A stretch of DNA of 64,000 nucleotides from Salisaeta longa DSM 21114 (GCF_000419585.1 NZ_ATTH01000001.1:208005-272004); one strand, 5' to 3'. Positions 50,769 to 59,958 are shown, numbered from the stretch's first letter. Numbers and translations: made by a program. The notes: generated by a model not told the origin, from the letters alone.

Positions 50769-51716
50769 TTAGGCCGCAACAGCAGCCTCTTCGCGCATGG
50801 CGCGGGCGTTGTCTTCACCCACCACTTCGATAAATATCTCGTTGAGCGGCGGGGCGGTGCGCTCGAAGCGATAAAGCTCGTCGACCGTTGCCAGGGCGGC
50901 GTCGAGGACGGCGCGCCCCTTCGCTGCATCCAGCAGCTGGAGCTCGGCCCGGTGCGCAGAACGCGTATTGCATCGGACAATCTCGCGCGCTACGAGGTCA
51001 TCGATGAAGGTGTCGGCCCCATCAAACTCGACAACGACCGTGTTGCGTCCAAACTGCTTCTTAACGTCCTGGAGCGGACCTTGCAGCACAATTTCGCCGC
51101 GCGCCATCAGGCAGATGTCGTCGCAGAGCTGCTCCACCTGTTCCATGCGGTGCGAGGCAAAAAGGATCGTGCGCTCGTCTTGCCGAAGCTCCAGGATGAT
51201 ATCCCGCAGGAGCTCGGCGTTGATGGGGTCGAGGCCGCTAAAGGGCTCGTCAAAAATCAGCAGCGACGGATCGTGCAGCAGGGTTGCGATAAACTGGATC
51301 TTTTGCTGCATGCCCTTGGAGAGCTCGTCGGTTTTCTTGTCAGCCCAATCGGTTGCGCCGAAGCGATCCAGCCAGTGCATGGTACGTTCCTCCGCCACTG
51401 CGGCCGACAGCCCCTTGAGCTGTCCGAGATAAATCAGTTGCTCCTTTACGCGCAAGCGTTTGTACAGGCCGCGCTCTTCGGGCAGGTAGCCCATGCGTTG
51501 CTGGCTCTGTTCGCCCACCGTTGCGCCATCGTAGGTGATCCGGCCCGTATCGGGAACGGTGATGTGCGTAATCATCCGGATGGTGGACGTTTTGCCCGCT
51601 CCGTTGGGGCCTAAGATGCCCAAGATGCGCCCGGGGCGCGCTGTAAACGAGACGTCGTCAACGGCCTGGGTCGAGCCATACCGCTTCGATACGTGATCAA
51701 CGTGTAGCGTGGCCAT
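50769..51716 (-). CDS. ABC transporter ATP-binding protein (NatA-like)
   Basis: A 315-residue ATPase. Walker A is GPNGAGKTSTI (about 35-45), the signature segment is LSKGMQQKIQF, Walker B is LLIFDEPFSGLDP, and the H-loop is in FASHRMEQ. The C-terminal 80 residues form the small DUF4162-type domain common in NatA-like subunits. It drives the permease encoded directly downstream. The exported substrate is not known; sodium extrusion or drug export are the usual guesses for this type. Confidence 0.92.
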   Translation of the reverse strand: MATLHVDHVSKRYGSTQAVDDVSFTARPGRILGILGPNGAGKTSTIRMITHITVPDTGRITYDGATVGEQSQQRMGYLPEERGLYKRLRVKEQLIYLGQLKGLSAAVAEERTMHWLDRFGATDWADKKTDELSKGMQQKIQFIATLLHDPSLLIFDEPFSGLDPINAELLRDIILELRQDERTILFASHRMEQVEQLCDDICLMARGEIVLQGPLQDVKKQFGRNTVVVEFDGADTFIDDLVAREIVRCNTRSAHRAELQLLDAAKGRAVLDAALATVDELYRFERTAPPLNEIFIEVVGEDNARAMREEAAVAA

Positions 51717-51875
51717 AAAGCGCGTGTAGCAATGAAAGAGGGTACAAGGGTAGCGTACACATTATAGACGACAGTTCCAACCCGCGTAAAGAATTCAGCG
51801 GGCTCAGGTCTACAGACGAAGTACAGAGCCTCGGGGTTACACCAACCATGATGTGCCAACCGCCCAGGCGCAGCG

Positions 51876-54275
51876 CTACCGGTTGATGAGCGAGCGGATA
51901 CGGTGCTGTACGCGCATGCCCAGGGGGAGCGCATGATTGCTGGCGTCATGTAGGCCGCGGTACGATTCCGTTCCGTAGGTGTAGCCGTACCCATAGCCCG
52001 GGCCCGTAGACCCGTCGTAGCGGTTGAGCATGCCCATGAGGTGCGGGACGTCCAGCATCGTAAACCGGTCAATCACTTCCTGATACTGGTGTTGGTGCGT
52101 GGCACCGGCCGAGGCGATGACGAGCGCTACGTCACTGATGGCCGCGAGGCGGTGCACGCTGTCAAAAAAGAGCGCGGGCGGCGTGTCGATGATGATCATG
52201 TCCCAGCTGTCGTGCAACTGGTCAAGCGCACGGCAAAAGTGCGTCTCTTGAAGCAAAAGCGACGGCTGCGGGACAGCGTTGCCGGCGGTGAGGGCGCCCA
52301 GGGTGCTGCGTTGTTGCGGCACCGGGCTGCCGTTGGCCGTTTGATCGGCGGCAGAATCTACGATTTGGTGGATCGGCGCTTCGGCACCGGCCAGCAGGTC
52401 GCTAAGCCCCGGGGTCCGCGACAGGTGGAGGCGCCGGTGCACGTTGGGGTTGTAAAGGTCGGCATCTAGCACAAGCGTGCTGTGTCCTGTTTCGCAGAAG
52501 GCCATGCCCAGGTTAATGGCCGTCGTGGTTTTGCCCTCGCCCGCGCCAGGACTCGTGACAAGAATGACGCCCACATCGTCTGGAATGCCCAGGCGTATAT
52601 TTGTTGCCACGTGGCGGTAGGCCTCTGCGGCGGCGGAAAAAGGGGGGACGAGAATCGACGGTGCCTCGGGGGTGTCGGCGGTGTCGTCGTGGTCTGCCCA
52701 CTGGGGAATGGTGCCAAAGAGCGGCGCGCTGCTCTGCTTCAAATCGTTCGGCGTGTCCACAATGTCATCCATCCGATCGAAGACCAGCACTGAGCCTCCG
52801 GCACATACGGTTCCCAACAGGGTGCCCAGCAGGACGATGCGCCACACGTTGGGCGCTGAGGGCATGCTCGGCGCAGTTGCGCGGCGAATCGTGTGCGCCT
52901 GTTCGGCTTGCGATTCTTCGGCCACGCGTGCTTGCTGCAGGCTTTTGGAAAGGGAGAGAAAGAGCTCTTGCGCCATGGCTTTCCGACGCTTCAGGCGTGC
53001 GAGGGTAGGATCTGGCGCTTGCTGCAAGGAGGCGCGGCGCTGCTGCAGCTGCTCGCTTATCACCTTCAGCTGTGCCTTTAGGCGCGTGATCGCAATGCGG
53101 TGCTCCGTGATCTGCCGTTGCAAGTCGACCACCGATTGAATGCCCTGCTCCCCGCTAATGGGGTTAATGGCATCGGTGGAAAGGGCCTGACGTACGTATG
53201 CTTGCGCAAGCTCCTCGGTGCGTTGCTGTAGCGCGTCGATACGCTGCTGTTTGGTTTTTAGCATCGCCTCCAGCGCTGGCGTAAGGGTCTCGTAGTTTTC
53301 CCGCACGGTGCGCACTTCCATCTGCAGGTTGATGAGCCGTTCGTGTGCATTCCGCAGCTTTTGGGTGGTGGTAGAAGCCGCGCGCTTGGCGAGAAGGGGC
53401 CGAATCGACTGCAGCCGGGCACGGGACGAATCCAAAAGGGCTTGCTCAATCTTGAGGTCTACCTGCAGCTGGTCCTTTTGCATCTTGAGTTCAAAGATAC
53501 GGGTGGCAAGCTGCCCCGACCCGCCAAGGAGGGCGCCGCTGCTGTCGGGGCGTAGCAGGCCCGCGCGGCCGTTGGCCTGTATGTACGCTGCAATACTGTC
53601 TTCTACCGTTCGCAGCTGCGCCCTGAGTTTCGACTGTTGCTCGTTTAAGAAGCGACGCGTGTTGCGGAGCTTGGCGTTGCGGGTGCGGCGAAGATGCGCG
53701 CGGTACGTGCGCACCACGGTGTTAGCGAGTAGCGCCGCGATCTGCGGATCGGTGGTTGTCGCATTGATGCGCAGCGCAGGGACTTCGTTGTCATCGCGGA
53801 CGACCCTAATGTGGCGGTGCACGTGCGTGCCGAGGGCCGCGATGGAACGGGGCGGGCCGCCGGGCGGGGCAAAGAACGACGCGTTACGCAATCCCACGGA
53901 GTCGGCCTGCACGCGCAAATTCTGGGCGACCGCTTGCGCAAATGACGCAGAGTTTCGTAGAAAGTACAGCTCGCGTGCAATTTGATTGGAGGGCTCCGGA
54001 CGCATGAACGTCAGAAGCTCGTTCGGTAGCTCCTCCTGGCTTAGCAGAACGATCGCTGATGCCTGGTACTGTTTGGGCTGGCTTTGGACATAGACGTACG
54101 CCAGGGTGCCGGAGACAAAAGCAACGGCCAGGATAATCCATTTGTATTGCCAGAGCACGCGCAGCCGATCCATGACGGAGACCAAGCCTGTATCTTGGGG
54201 GTCGTACAGCAGTTGATCTGCCGCAGGCGAGGCCGTGCCATTCGACGAGGCTGTGCCATTCAGCGAAGAAGCCAT
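51876..54275 (-). CDS. Polysaccharide co-polymerase fused to BY-type tyrosine kinase (Wzc-like)
   Basis: A 799-residue inner-membrane protein. A first membrane helix at about 48-68 starts the Wzz chain-length domain. A long periplasmic coiled coil (about 180-440) follows, then a second helix near 480-505. The cytoplasmic bacterial tyrosine-kinase domain has Walker A TSPGAGEGKTTTAINLG, Walker A' LVLDADLYNPNV and Walker B IIIDTPPA. The end is tyrosine- and glycine-rich (GYGYGYTYG), the usual autophosphorylation cluster. It controls export and chain length of an exopolysaccharide. No glycosyltransferase or Wza gene is in the window. The N-terminal SSLNGTASSNGTAS is a short internal repeat. The ATG at 54275 is used. 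Confidence 0.92.
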   Translation of the reverse strand: MASSLNGTASSNGTASPAADQLLYDPQDTGLVSVMDRLRVLWQYKWIILAVAFVSGTLAYVYVQSQPKQYQASAIVLLSQEELPNELLTFMRPEPSNQIARELYFLRNSASFAQAVAQNLRVQADSVGLRNASFFAPPGGPPRSIAALGTHVHRHIRVVRDDNEVPALRINATTTDPQIAALLANTVVRTYRAHLRRTRNAKLRNTRRFLNEQQSKLRAQLRTVEDSIAAYIQANGRAGLLRPDSSGALLGGSGQLATRIFELKMQKDQLQVDLKIEQALLDSSRARLQSIRPLLAKRAASTTTQKLRNAHERLINLQMEVRTVRENYETLTPALEAMLKTKQQRIDALQQRTEELAQAYVRQALSTDAINPISGEQGIQSVVDLQRQITEHRIAITRLKAQLKVISEQLQQRRASLQQAPDPTLARLKRRKAMAQELFLSLSKSLQQARVAEESQAEQAHTIRRATAPSMPSAPNVWRIVLLGTLLGTVCAGGSVLVFDRMDDIVDTPNDLKQSSAPLFGTIPQWADHDDTADTPEAPSILVPPFSAAAEAYRHVATNIRLGIPDDVGVILVTSPGAGEGKTTTAINLGMAFCETGHSTLVLDADLYNPNVHRRLHLSRTPGLSDLLAGAEAPIHQIVDSAADQTANGSPVPQQRSTLGALTAGNAVPQPSLLLQETHFCRALDQLHDSWDMIIIDTPPALFFDSVHRLAAISDVALVIASAGATHQHQYQEVIDRFTMLDVPHLMGMLNRYDGSTGPGYGYGYTYGTESYRGLHDASNHALPLGMRVQHRIRSLINR

Positions 54276-54459
54276 AGAGAGAAGCGATAAAATTAGAAGC
54301 AATGGTTTCGAGGGTGCTGCGATGCAGCACGTGATGGGGCACAACACCGCACGATAGGGGAGAAATGGCGGCGTACGAGGCAGTGCGTCCGGAAGGGATT
54401 CAATTTAGTGAGGTATCACATAAGCACAGGGGGGGCGAGTATCAGGTGTATCTGTCTGC

Positions 54460-54485
54460 TTAGAGGCACCCGTTAGAGGCACCCG
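54460..54485. repeat. Perfect 13-bp tandem repeat
   Basis: The unit TTAGAGGCACCCG occurs twice, head to tail (54460-54472 and 54473-54485), about 185 bp upstream of the BY-kinase start. It could be a paired binding site or simple duplication. Confidence 0.8.
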
Positions 54486-54797
54486 CCAGTGGACGGGTGT
54501 GGGCATCGTCCAATAAGATTAAGTGCTGGCCGAACGATCAGCGTATGATCCTGTAGCAGGCGGCGCGCGTAGGGAGGTGCCACAAGAGCTGAACGCATAC
54601 ACAGTCAATCGCTCTTTTTAAGAAGTATGTAAAGATGCCCCACACCATTTATTCAAACGTAGAAAGCACGCGAGATAGTTCCAATCCGCTTGTGGTGTAT
54701 CCATCTGCCCGATTCGGCGGATACATTGCGTGGGCAGGTAGCATGCATAGATGCGCCAACGGCTGTCATCATGTGCGCTTCGTGCGTGAGTTTATAG

Positions 54798-54845
54798 TTT
54801 GGGCAAACGCACAAGCGGCTCACCTGTCGAAACAAGCGAGCCGCT
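54798..54845 (-). terminator. Probable terminator after the T9SS gene
   Basis: AGCGGCTC (54814-54821) and GAGCCGCT (54838-54845) pair perfectly over 8 bp. On the minus strand TGTGCGTTTGCCC follows, which itself includes a small GTTTG/CAAAC hairpin. It lies 58 bp beyond the stop of the T9SS cargo gene. The T-run is weak. Confidence 0.45.
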
Positions 54846-54902
54846 GCGCAGCAGAATGGCGTGGGCAAGCCCCACCGCTACGTGGTATCATGTGTCGCAA
54901 AG

Positions 54903-56114
54903 CTATCGGACAAGCGTGACGGTGCGTGTGGACTGAAACGAGGGCGTTTCCAACCGCACGATGTAGAGTCCGCTGCTCAGCCCTTTGTTGGAGAGGCGGG
55001 CGCGCTGTGTTTGCCCCGCTGCCGGCGTGCCCTGGTACAGCACCTGCACACGCTGACCGAGGGTGTTGTACAGCGCAACGGTTACGGGCTGCGACTGCTC
55101 AACGGCAAACGCAACCGTGGCCTGTGACTGAAAGGGGTTGGGGTAGGGCGATTGTAGCGTGAACGACCCGTTGAGGCTGATGCGCGTCGTTACGACGTCG
55201 GAGTAATGCGTGGTCCCGTCGGTATCCACCTGCCGCAGGCGAAAGGCATGCGTGCCGGGGGAAAGGTCGCGAAGCCGGAAGCGATAGGTTTGGGGCGCAT
55301 TGGTCGTGCCGGCGCCCTCAACAAAGTCGCGCGCCGTGAAGGCGTCGGCGTACGGCGCCCGGTGCTCGACATAAAACCCGGCGTTGTTGGTCTCCGAGGC
55401 CGTCTCCCAGGCAAGCACCGCCGATGGGCCGCTGCTCTGCACCGTGAACGCAGCCATCTCAACAGGAAGCGAGCTGCTGGCCGGACCCGCCGTCACCTGA
55501 AACCGTGACACGGCGTCTTCGCCGCTCTTGGGTCCGCCAGGACCGGTGAGGTCGTCGTTGCTCGTGCGCCCGCTAAACGTGTACGTGCTCGACGGCGTCA
55601 GCACCACAAACGTATCATCGGCCGGGTCCGTCGTGCGCTTCGTGTCAATGAGGCGAACGGTCCAGTCGACCGGCACCTGGTACCACGTGCCAATCTTAAG
55701 AGTAAATGTGGCATCGGCAATGCCTTCGGTCACAATGTCAAGCGTGCCGGTATATCCCTCATCCGTGAGGCGGTAGGGAACGCTCTCCTGGGCCTTTAAG
55801 TAATGAGGGTCGCCGTTGCGCTCGGTGACAAACGCAGAGACCGCGTAGGAGTCGCTCAGCGGCGTGAGCTTCGACGCATCGTATGGATCCCACCCGAAGC
55901 TCGCCTCCTTATAGAACAGAAGATTGGTCCCTGCATCTTGTGCGATGAGGGTGCCCGTCGAGTCGCGCGCTTCGAGGGTGAACGCAATGAGCGCGACGTC
56001 AGAGCTTTTCGGGACCGGAAGCGACTGTCCGTGGGCGGAAAAACTCGAAGCAAGAACGAAGAGTGCGAAGAGAAACGGCCAGAAATTGCGATTCGCTGCT
56101 TTCGTGCGTAGCAT
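54903..56114 (-). CDS. Secreted protein with type IX secretion C-terminal sorting domain
   Basis: A 403-residue secreted protein. It has a Sec signal peptide (about 1-30, ending SAHGQ). The N-terminal part (about 35-200) is beta-rich with no family I recognise. The region from about 215 has LPVEMAAFTVQSSGPSAVLAWETASETNNAGFYVEHR-type sequence, a fibronectin/Ig-like fold often placed before the sorting signal. The last 85 residues form the Por/T9SS type A sorting domain: SPYPNPFQSQATVAF, then VALYNTLGQRVQVLYQG, then GLSSGLYIVRLET. T9SS cargo crosses the outer membrane and is released or anchored at the surface. No T9SS machinery gene is in the window. Confidence 0.88.
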   Translation of the reverse strand: MLRTKAANRNFWPFLFALFVLASSFSAHGQSLPVPKSSDVALIAFTLEARDSTGTLIAQDAGTNLLFYKEASFGWDPYDASKLTPLSDSYAVSAFVTERNGDPHYLKAQESVPYRLTDEGYTGTLDIVTEGIADATFTLKIGTWYQVPVDWTVRLIDTKRTTDPADDTFVVLTPSSTYTFSGRTSNDDLTGPGGPKSGEDAVSRFQVTAGPASSSLPVEMAAFTVQSSGPSAVLAWETASETNNAGFYVEHRAPYADAFTARDFVEGAGTTNAPQTYRFRLRDLSPGTHAFRLRQVDTDGTTHYSDVVTTRISLNGSFTLQSPYPNPFQSQATVAFAVEQSQPVTVALYNTLGQRVQVLYQGTPAAGQTQRARLSNKGLSSGLYIVRLETPSFQSTRTVTLVR

Positions 56115-56768
56115 AATAGGTCACATTCAGTTGTGGGGAATGTCGTGGGACAATCAAGGCCCTTCATGACGCGTCGTCGGCGGTTCCAGCGCCTCGGCGC
56201 CACGAAGGGATCTGTGCTCATATGACGTGCTCCACAAACACGAATGGGGGCGGCCTGCCTAGGGAGCGGGTCGGCCCCATTCACTTTTTGAGCCCGTCTC
56301 AAAGCTTATAGTCCAGATCGAAGGGGCGATCTGGGCTTCAAAATAGCTGCAATCGCTGTGCCACTGCATTTTAGAATAGATGACCTTAAAAATTTGTATC
56401 TAAAAACGTTTCCTAATGTCTAGGAAACGGGTTCATCTCTGTTATTGAGTTTTAACTACCCAAGTTCAATTTCGGAAAGTGAGTAAATATGTACCTAATT
56501 GTTTCTTTTTGACAGTTCTTCGTTGTGGCACTAATCTGAAATACTCAGGTTGGCCCGTCTCTAATGCATCCGCTGCCAAGTCAGGCGGCGGGGCCTGCCC
56601 GCCGGTTTGGCGATGCCTGTTGGATGCTGACAGGCACCGCAGGGCGAATGTGTGAGCACTCCGTTAAAGTGTGGGCACAACCGGCGCGCGCGCTCCCTTG
56701 ATGGAACACAGTGGCATGCGGCAGCTACAACGCCCACAGAAATGCGCGGGGCCACCCCGCACCGAGTA
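56115..56768. other. AT-rich intergenic region upstream of the SRP RNA
   Basis: About 650 bp without a credible gene. Positions about 56330-56550 are strongly AT-rich against the GC-rich surroundings. A perfect palindrome lies inside and is listed separately. Promoters of the T9SS gene (minus) and of the SRP RNA (plus) should be here. Confidence 0.4.
56407..56429. promoter_or_regulatory. Perfect 9-bp inverted repeat, possible operator
   Basis: CGTTTCCTA (56407-56415) and TAGGAAACG (56421-56429) are exact reverse complements around ATGTC. The setting is AT-rich and upstream of divergent transcripts. No T-run follows in either direction, so a regulator-binding site is more likely than a terminator. 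Confidence 0.45.
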
Positions 56769-56865
56769 GGGCAAGTCCCACACGGCCAGCTCCCTCTGAA
56801 CTCCGTCAGGGCCGGAAGGCAGCAGCGGTAGGAGGTCGCAGCGGCGCGATGTGGGTCGCTTGCCC
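56769..56865 (+). ncRNA. ffs: Signal recognition particle RNA, small bacterial (4.5S) type
   Basis: A 97-nt RNA whose ends GGGCAAG and CTTGCCC pair. The apical domain contains the invariant SRP sequence GTCAGGGCCGGAAGGCAGCA, including the GGAA-type tetraloop and the asymmetric internal loop bound by Ffh. The 3' end runs into TTTTTCTTTTT, a natural terminator. With Ffh it targets membrane proteins to FtsY and SecYEG. It lies upstream of yajC, another protein-export gene. Confidence 0.95.
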
Positions 56866-57002
56866 TTTTTCTTTTTACCCTCGCCCTACCTGCGCGGCGC
56901 GCGGACCCGCACCTGCTGCTGTTGGTTCGATACCTTCGTTCACCGCGTCGTGCGACGCTGGGGCCTCCACCACTCGTTTCCTGACGAACTGTCCTGCTTT
57001 CT

Positions 57003-57332
57003 ATGGCTTCCTCTCTCGCTGCCGGTTTCATCCTGCTCACTGGCGCCCCTTCGGGCAACAGCACAAGCAGCTTGCTAGGCTTGGCGCTCCCATTCATCCT
57101 GATCCTCGGCATCTTTTATCTGCTCATCTACCGCCCGCAAAAGAAACGCGAGCGTGAGCATCAGGAGCTGATCGACAACCTGGAGCGCGGGGATCAGATT
57201 GTGACCATCGGCGGCATCCATGGGACCATCCGCGAGATTGACGACGATAGCGTGCTGGCGCAGGTCGACTCGAAGGGCGTGAAGCTGCGCATCGATAAGC
57301 AAGCCATTGCGAGCGTGGGCGGCAACGAGTGA
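57003..57332 (+). CDS. yajC: Preprotein translocase accessory subunit YajC
   Basis: A 109-residue protein. One membrane helix (about 25-42, LGLALPFILILGIFYLLIY) is followed by the family motif YRPQKKREREHQELIDNLERGD and the soluble domain with DQIVTIGGIHGTIREI. YajC associates with SecDF and SecYEG. SecDF is not adjacent. It is followed at 57379 by nadE, with only 46 bp between, so the two are likely co-transcribed. Confidence 0.93.
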   Translation: MASSLAAGFILLTGAPSGNSTSSLLGLALPFILILGIFYLLIYRPQKKREREHQELIDNLERGDQIVTIGGIHGTIREIDDDSVLAQVDSKGVKLRIDKQAIASVGGNE

Positions 57333-57378
57333 GCCGTATCCCGTTCATCGATCACCCATCCGAACGGATGTTAGTCTC

Positions 57379-59055
57379 ATGAGGATTGCGCTGGCCCAAA
57401 TCAATCCAACCGTCGGCGACCTGGCGGGCAATCGGCAAAAGATTGTATCGTATGCCGCGCGCGCCGCGCAGCGTGGCGCAGACCTGGTGGTCTTCCCGGA
57501 GCTGTGCGTGACGGGGTATCCGCCGCAGGATCTGCTCGACAATCCGCTCTTTCGTACGGCCGTGCAACAGACGGTGCAGCAGATAGCATCGGACGTGCCG
57601 CGTGGCCTTGGGATTATTGTGGGCGCGCCGCTGCCCAACCCCTCATCAACCGGCAAGCGCCTGCAAAATGTGGCGTGCCTTTTCGAGGATGGGCGCGCGG
57701 TGGGGCGGGTTGCGAAGCGGCTGTTACCCACCTACGATGTGTTCGACGAACACCGCTACTTTGAGCCCGGTACCGCCTCGTCCGTCATCGAGTGGCGTGG
57801 GCACCGCCTGGGGCTGCACATCTGCGAAGACATGTGGAACGCGCAGCAGCAGGACGCCCATCGGATCTATGATGCCAACCCGGTCGATGCGCTGGCCGCG
57901 CAGGCCCCGGACCTGTTCATCAACATCAGCGCGTCGCCGTTTTCGCTGGGCAAGCACGCCGTGCGCACCGAACTCGTGCAGGCGATTTGTGCGCAGCATC
58001 AGCGGCCGTTTCTCATCTGCAACCAGGTGGGCGCCAACACCGAAATCATCTTCGATGGCGACAGCCGCGTGCATGCCCCCGACGGCACCTTGGTGGCCTG
58101 CGCCGACTCCTTCGCCGAGGATCTGCTGCTGTGGGACACCGCGTCGGATACGGCCCCGTGCTCGAAGCCGCACGACGACATTGCCGATCTGCACGACGCG
58201 CTCGTGCTGGGCATCCGCGACTACTTCCACAAGACCGGCATCTTCAACAAAGCCCTGGTGGGGCTCTCAGGCGGCATCGACTCGGCCGTTACCTGTGCCC
58301 TCGCGGCGGAAGCGCTCGGGCCCGAGCAAGTCGTGGGCGTTACCATGCCGTCGGAAATCTCGTCGAAGGGCTCGGTGACCGACTCGGAGGCGCTGGCGCA
58401 CAACCTGGGCATCGCCTTCCGCCAGATTCCGATAAAGCCCGCCGTGGATGCGTTTGATGATATGCTGGCGGCTCCATTTGAAGGGACCACACCCGGCGTT
58501 GCAGAGGAGAACATTCAGTCGCGCGTGCGGGGCACCACGCTGATGGCGCTCTCCAACAAATTTGGCCACTTGTTGCTCTCCACAGGCAATAAAAGCGAAA
58601 TGGCCGTGGGCTACGTGACGCTCTACGGCGATACCAACGGCGGCGTCGCGGTGCTCTCCGACGTGCTCAAGACGCGCGTGTATGCACTGGCGCGTCACAT
58701 GAACGCGCAATCGGCGACCCCTGTCATTCCGCAAAACACCATCGACAAGCCGCCCTCGGCCGAGCTGCGCCCGGACCAGCAAGATACCGACTCGCTTCCG
58801 TCGTACGATGTGCTCGATGAGATTCTGCGCCGTTACATTGAGTCCCAGCAAGAGCTGGCGACGATTGTAGAGGCCACAGGCTTTGAGGAGGCGCTGGTAG
58901 CCGATATTTTGCAGCAGGTCGACCGAAACGAGTACAAGCGCCGTCAGGCCCCGCCGGGGTTGCGCGTGACGGAGAAGGCCTTTGGGATGGGGCGGCGCAT
59001 GCCCATCGTGATGCAGTGGGAGCGCATGAGCGCAACGACGCCATCTACGGCTTAG
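57379..59055 (+). CDS. nadE: NAD+ synthase with N-terminal nitrilase (glutaminase) domain
   Basis: A 558-residue bifunctional enzyme. The N-terminal CN-hydrolase domain (about 1-250) has the Glu in VFPELCVTGYPP, the Lys in GRVAKRLLP and the nucleophile Cys in LHICEDMWN. The C-terminal NAD synthase domain (about 275-558) has the pyrophosphatase loop GLSGGIDSAVTCALA. Glutamine is hydrolysed in the first domain and ammonia is channelled to convert deamido-NAD to NAD. This is the glutamine-dependent form, shorter than the 650-700-residue actinobacterial type. The ATG at 57379 begins the canonical MRIALAQINPTVGD. It is followed 10 bp later by ruvA. Confidence 0.95.
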   Translation: MRIALAQINPTVGDLAGNRQKIVSYAARAAQRGADLVVFPELCVTGYPPQDLLDNPLFRTAVQQTVQQIASDVPRGLGIIVGAPLPNPSSTGKRLQNVACLFEDGRAVGRVAKRLLPTYDVFDEHRYFEPGTASSVIEWRGHRLGLHICEDMWNAQQQDAHRIYDANPVDALAAQAPDLFINISASPFSLGKHAVRTELVQAICAQHQRPFLICNQVGANTEIIFDGDSRVHAPDGTLVACADSFAEDLLLWDTASDTAPCSKPHDDIADLHDALVLGIRDYFHKTGIFNKALVGLSGGIDSAVTCALAAEALGPEQVVGVTMPSEISSKGSVTDSEALAHNLGIAFRQIPIKPAVDAFDDMLAAPFEGTTPGVAEENIQSRVRGTTLMALSNKFGHLLLSTGNKSEMAVGYVTLYGDTNGGVAVLSDVLKTRVYALARHMNAQSATPVIPQNTIDKPPSAELRPDQQDTDSLPSYDVLDEILRRYIESQQELATIVEATGFEEALVADILQQVDRNEYKRRQAPPGLRVTEKAFGMGRRMPIVMQWERMSATTPSTA

Positions 59056-59065
59056 CCTTTGAGTT

Positions 59066-59671
59066 ATGATCGCATACGTGGCAGGAACGCTGGTGGAGCG
59101 CGCGCCCGACGCGGTGGTGGTTGACGTGCACGGCATTGGCTACCGGGTGCTGGTGCCCACCTCAACGTTTGAGGAGCTTCCTCCGGTGGGCAACGACGTG
59201 AAGCTGCACACCTACCATTACGTGCGGGAAGACAACGTGGCGCTCTACGGCTTCGCGACAACCGCCGAGCGCACCGTGTTTGAGACCATGCTGGGGGTGT
59301 CGCGCGTGGGGCCCAAGCTGGCGCTCTCGGCGCTTTCGGCCCTTACGCCGGCGCAGCTACGCGACCATGTGATGGAGGGCGACACGAGCCGCCTGACCGA
59401 CATCTCGGGCGTGGGCCGCAAGACAGCCGACCGTCTGATTGTAGAGCTGCGGGACCGCCTGGCCGACCTCGACGTGTTCGACGGCGCTGCGCCCATCAGC
59501 GGTGGGTCAGAATCGCGGGCCGCGGCGCGGGCCGACGCGCTGGCCGCGCTGGAGTCGCTGGGGCTGAGCCGCGCCGATGCCGAGCGCGCGCTGCGGGAGG
59601 TCTTGCGCGACCACGCCGGGGTGCAGTCTGCTGATGAGCTTGTGCGCTTGGCCCTGCAGGCGGCCGAGTAA
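59066..59671 (+). CDS. ruvA: Holliday junction branch migration protein RuvA
   Basis: A 201-residue protein. Domain I (OB fold) begins MIAYVAGTLVERAPDAVVVD. Domain II has the two helix-hairpin-helix motifs, VSRVGPKLALSALS and ISGVGRKTADRLIVELRD. Domain III is a short RuvB-binding helical bundle (about 150-201). It forms tetramers that hold Holliday junctions for RuvB. It lies 10 bp after nadE and probably shares its transcript; ruvB and ruvC are not in the window. Confidence 0.95.
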   Translation: MIAYVAGTLVERAPDAVVVDVHGIGYRVLVPTSTFEELPPVGNDVKLHTYHYVREDNVALYGFATTAERTVFETMLGVSRVGPKLALSALSALTPAQLRDHVMEGDTSRLTDISGVGRKTADRLIVELRDRLADLDVFDGAAPISGGSESRAAARADALAALESLGLSRADAERALREVLRDHAGVQSADELVRLALQAAE

Positions 59672-59958
59672 TAGCGGCAGCACGTCTTAATTCGTCGCCC
59701 GCGTAGGAGGCCATCCTTATCTCATCGCCCATCCAGGCCCCTGGCTTTCTCCCGATGCGCCACGTGGCGCGCCTCGCTGTGCCCCCTGCATGCTGTGGAT
59801 GAGCCTGCATGCGCCAAAGATACCGGGCGCACAAGCCGCTTGCCCTATTTACCGGTGGGGGCGCGTGGGCTATTCTATCGGCGGTTGTTGCGCAGCATGC
59901 TTTGGGCTTGCTACGCGTACGCTTCGGTCCTTTCGTGATCTCCCTCGGGTCTCTCGTC

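Larger units (their letters stand above)
54276..54902. other. Intergenic region with a 13-bp tandem repeat
   Basis: About 630 bp between two minus-strand genes. It should contain the promoter of the BY-kinase gene. A plus-strand frame at 54635-54919 runs into the T9SS gene and has no recognisable character, so I do not call it. A tandem repeat and a terminator-like hairpin inside are listed separately. Confidence 0.4.

Noticed and set aside
54635-54919. A 94-codon plus-strand frame between the BY-kinase and T9SS genes
   Set aside because: It runs into the 3' end of the T9SS gene, crosses a terminator-like hairpin and has no protein-like features.
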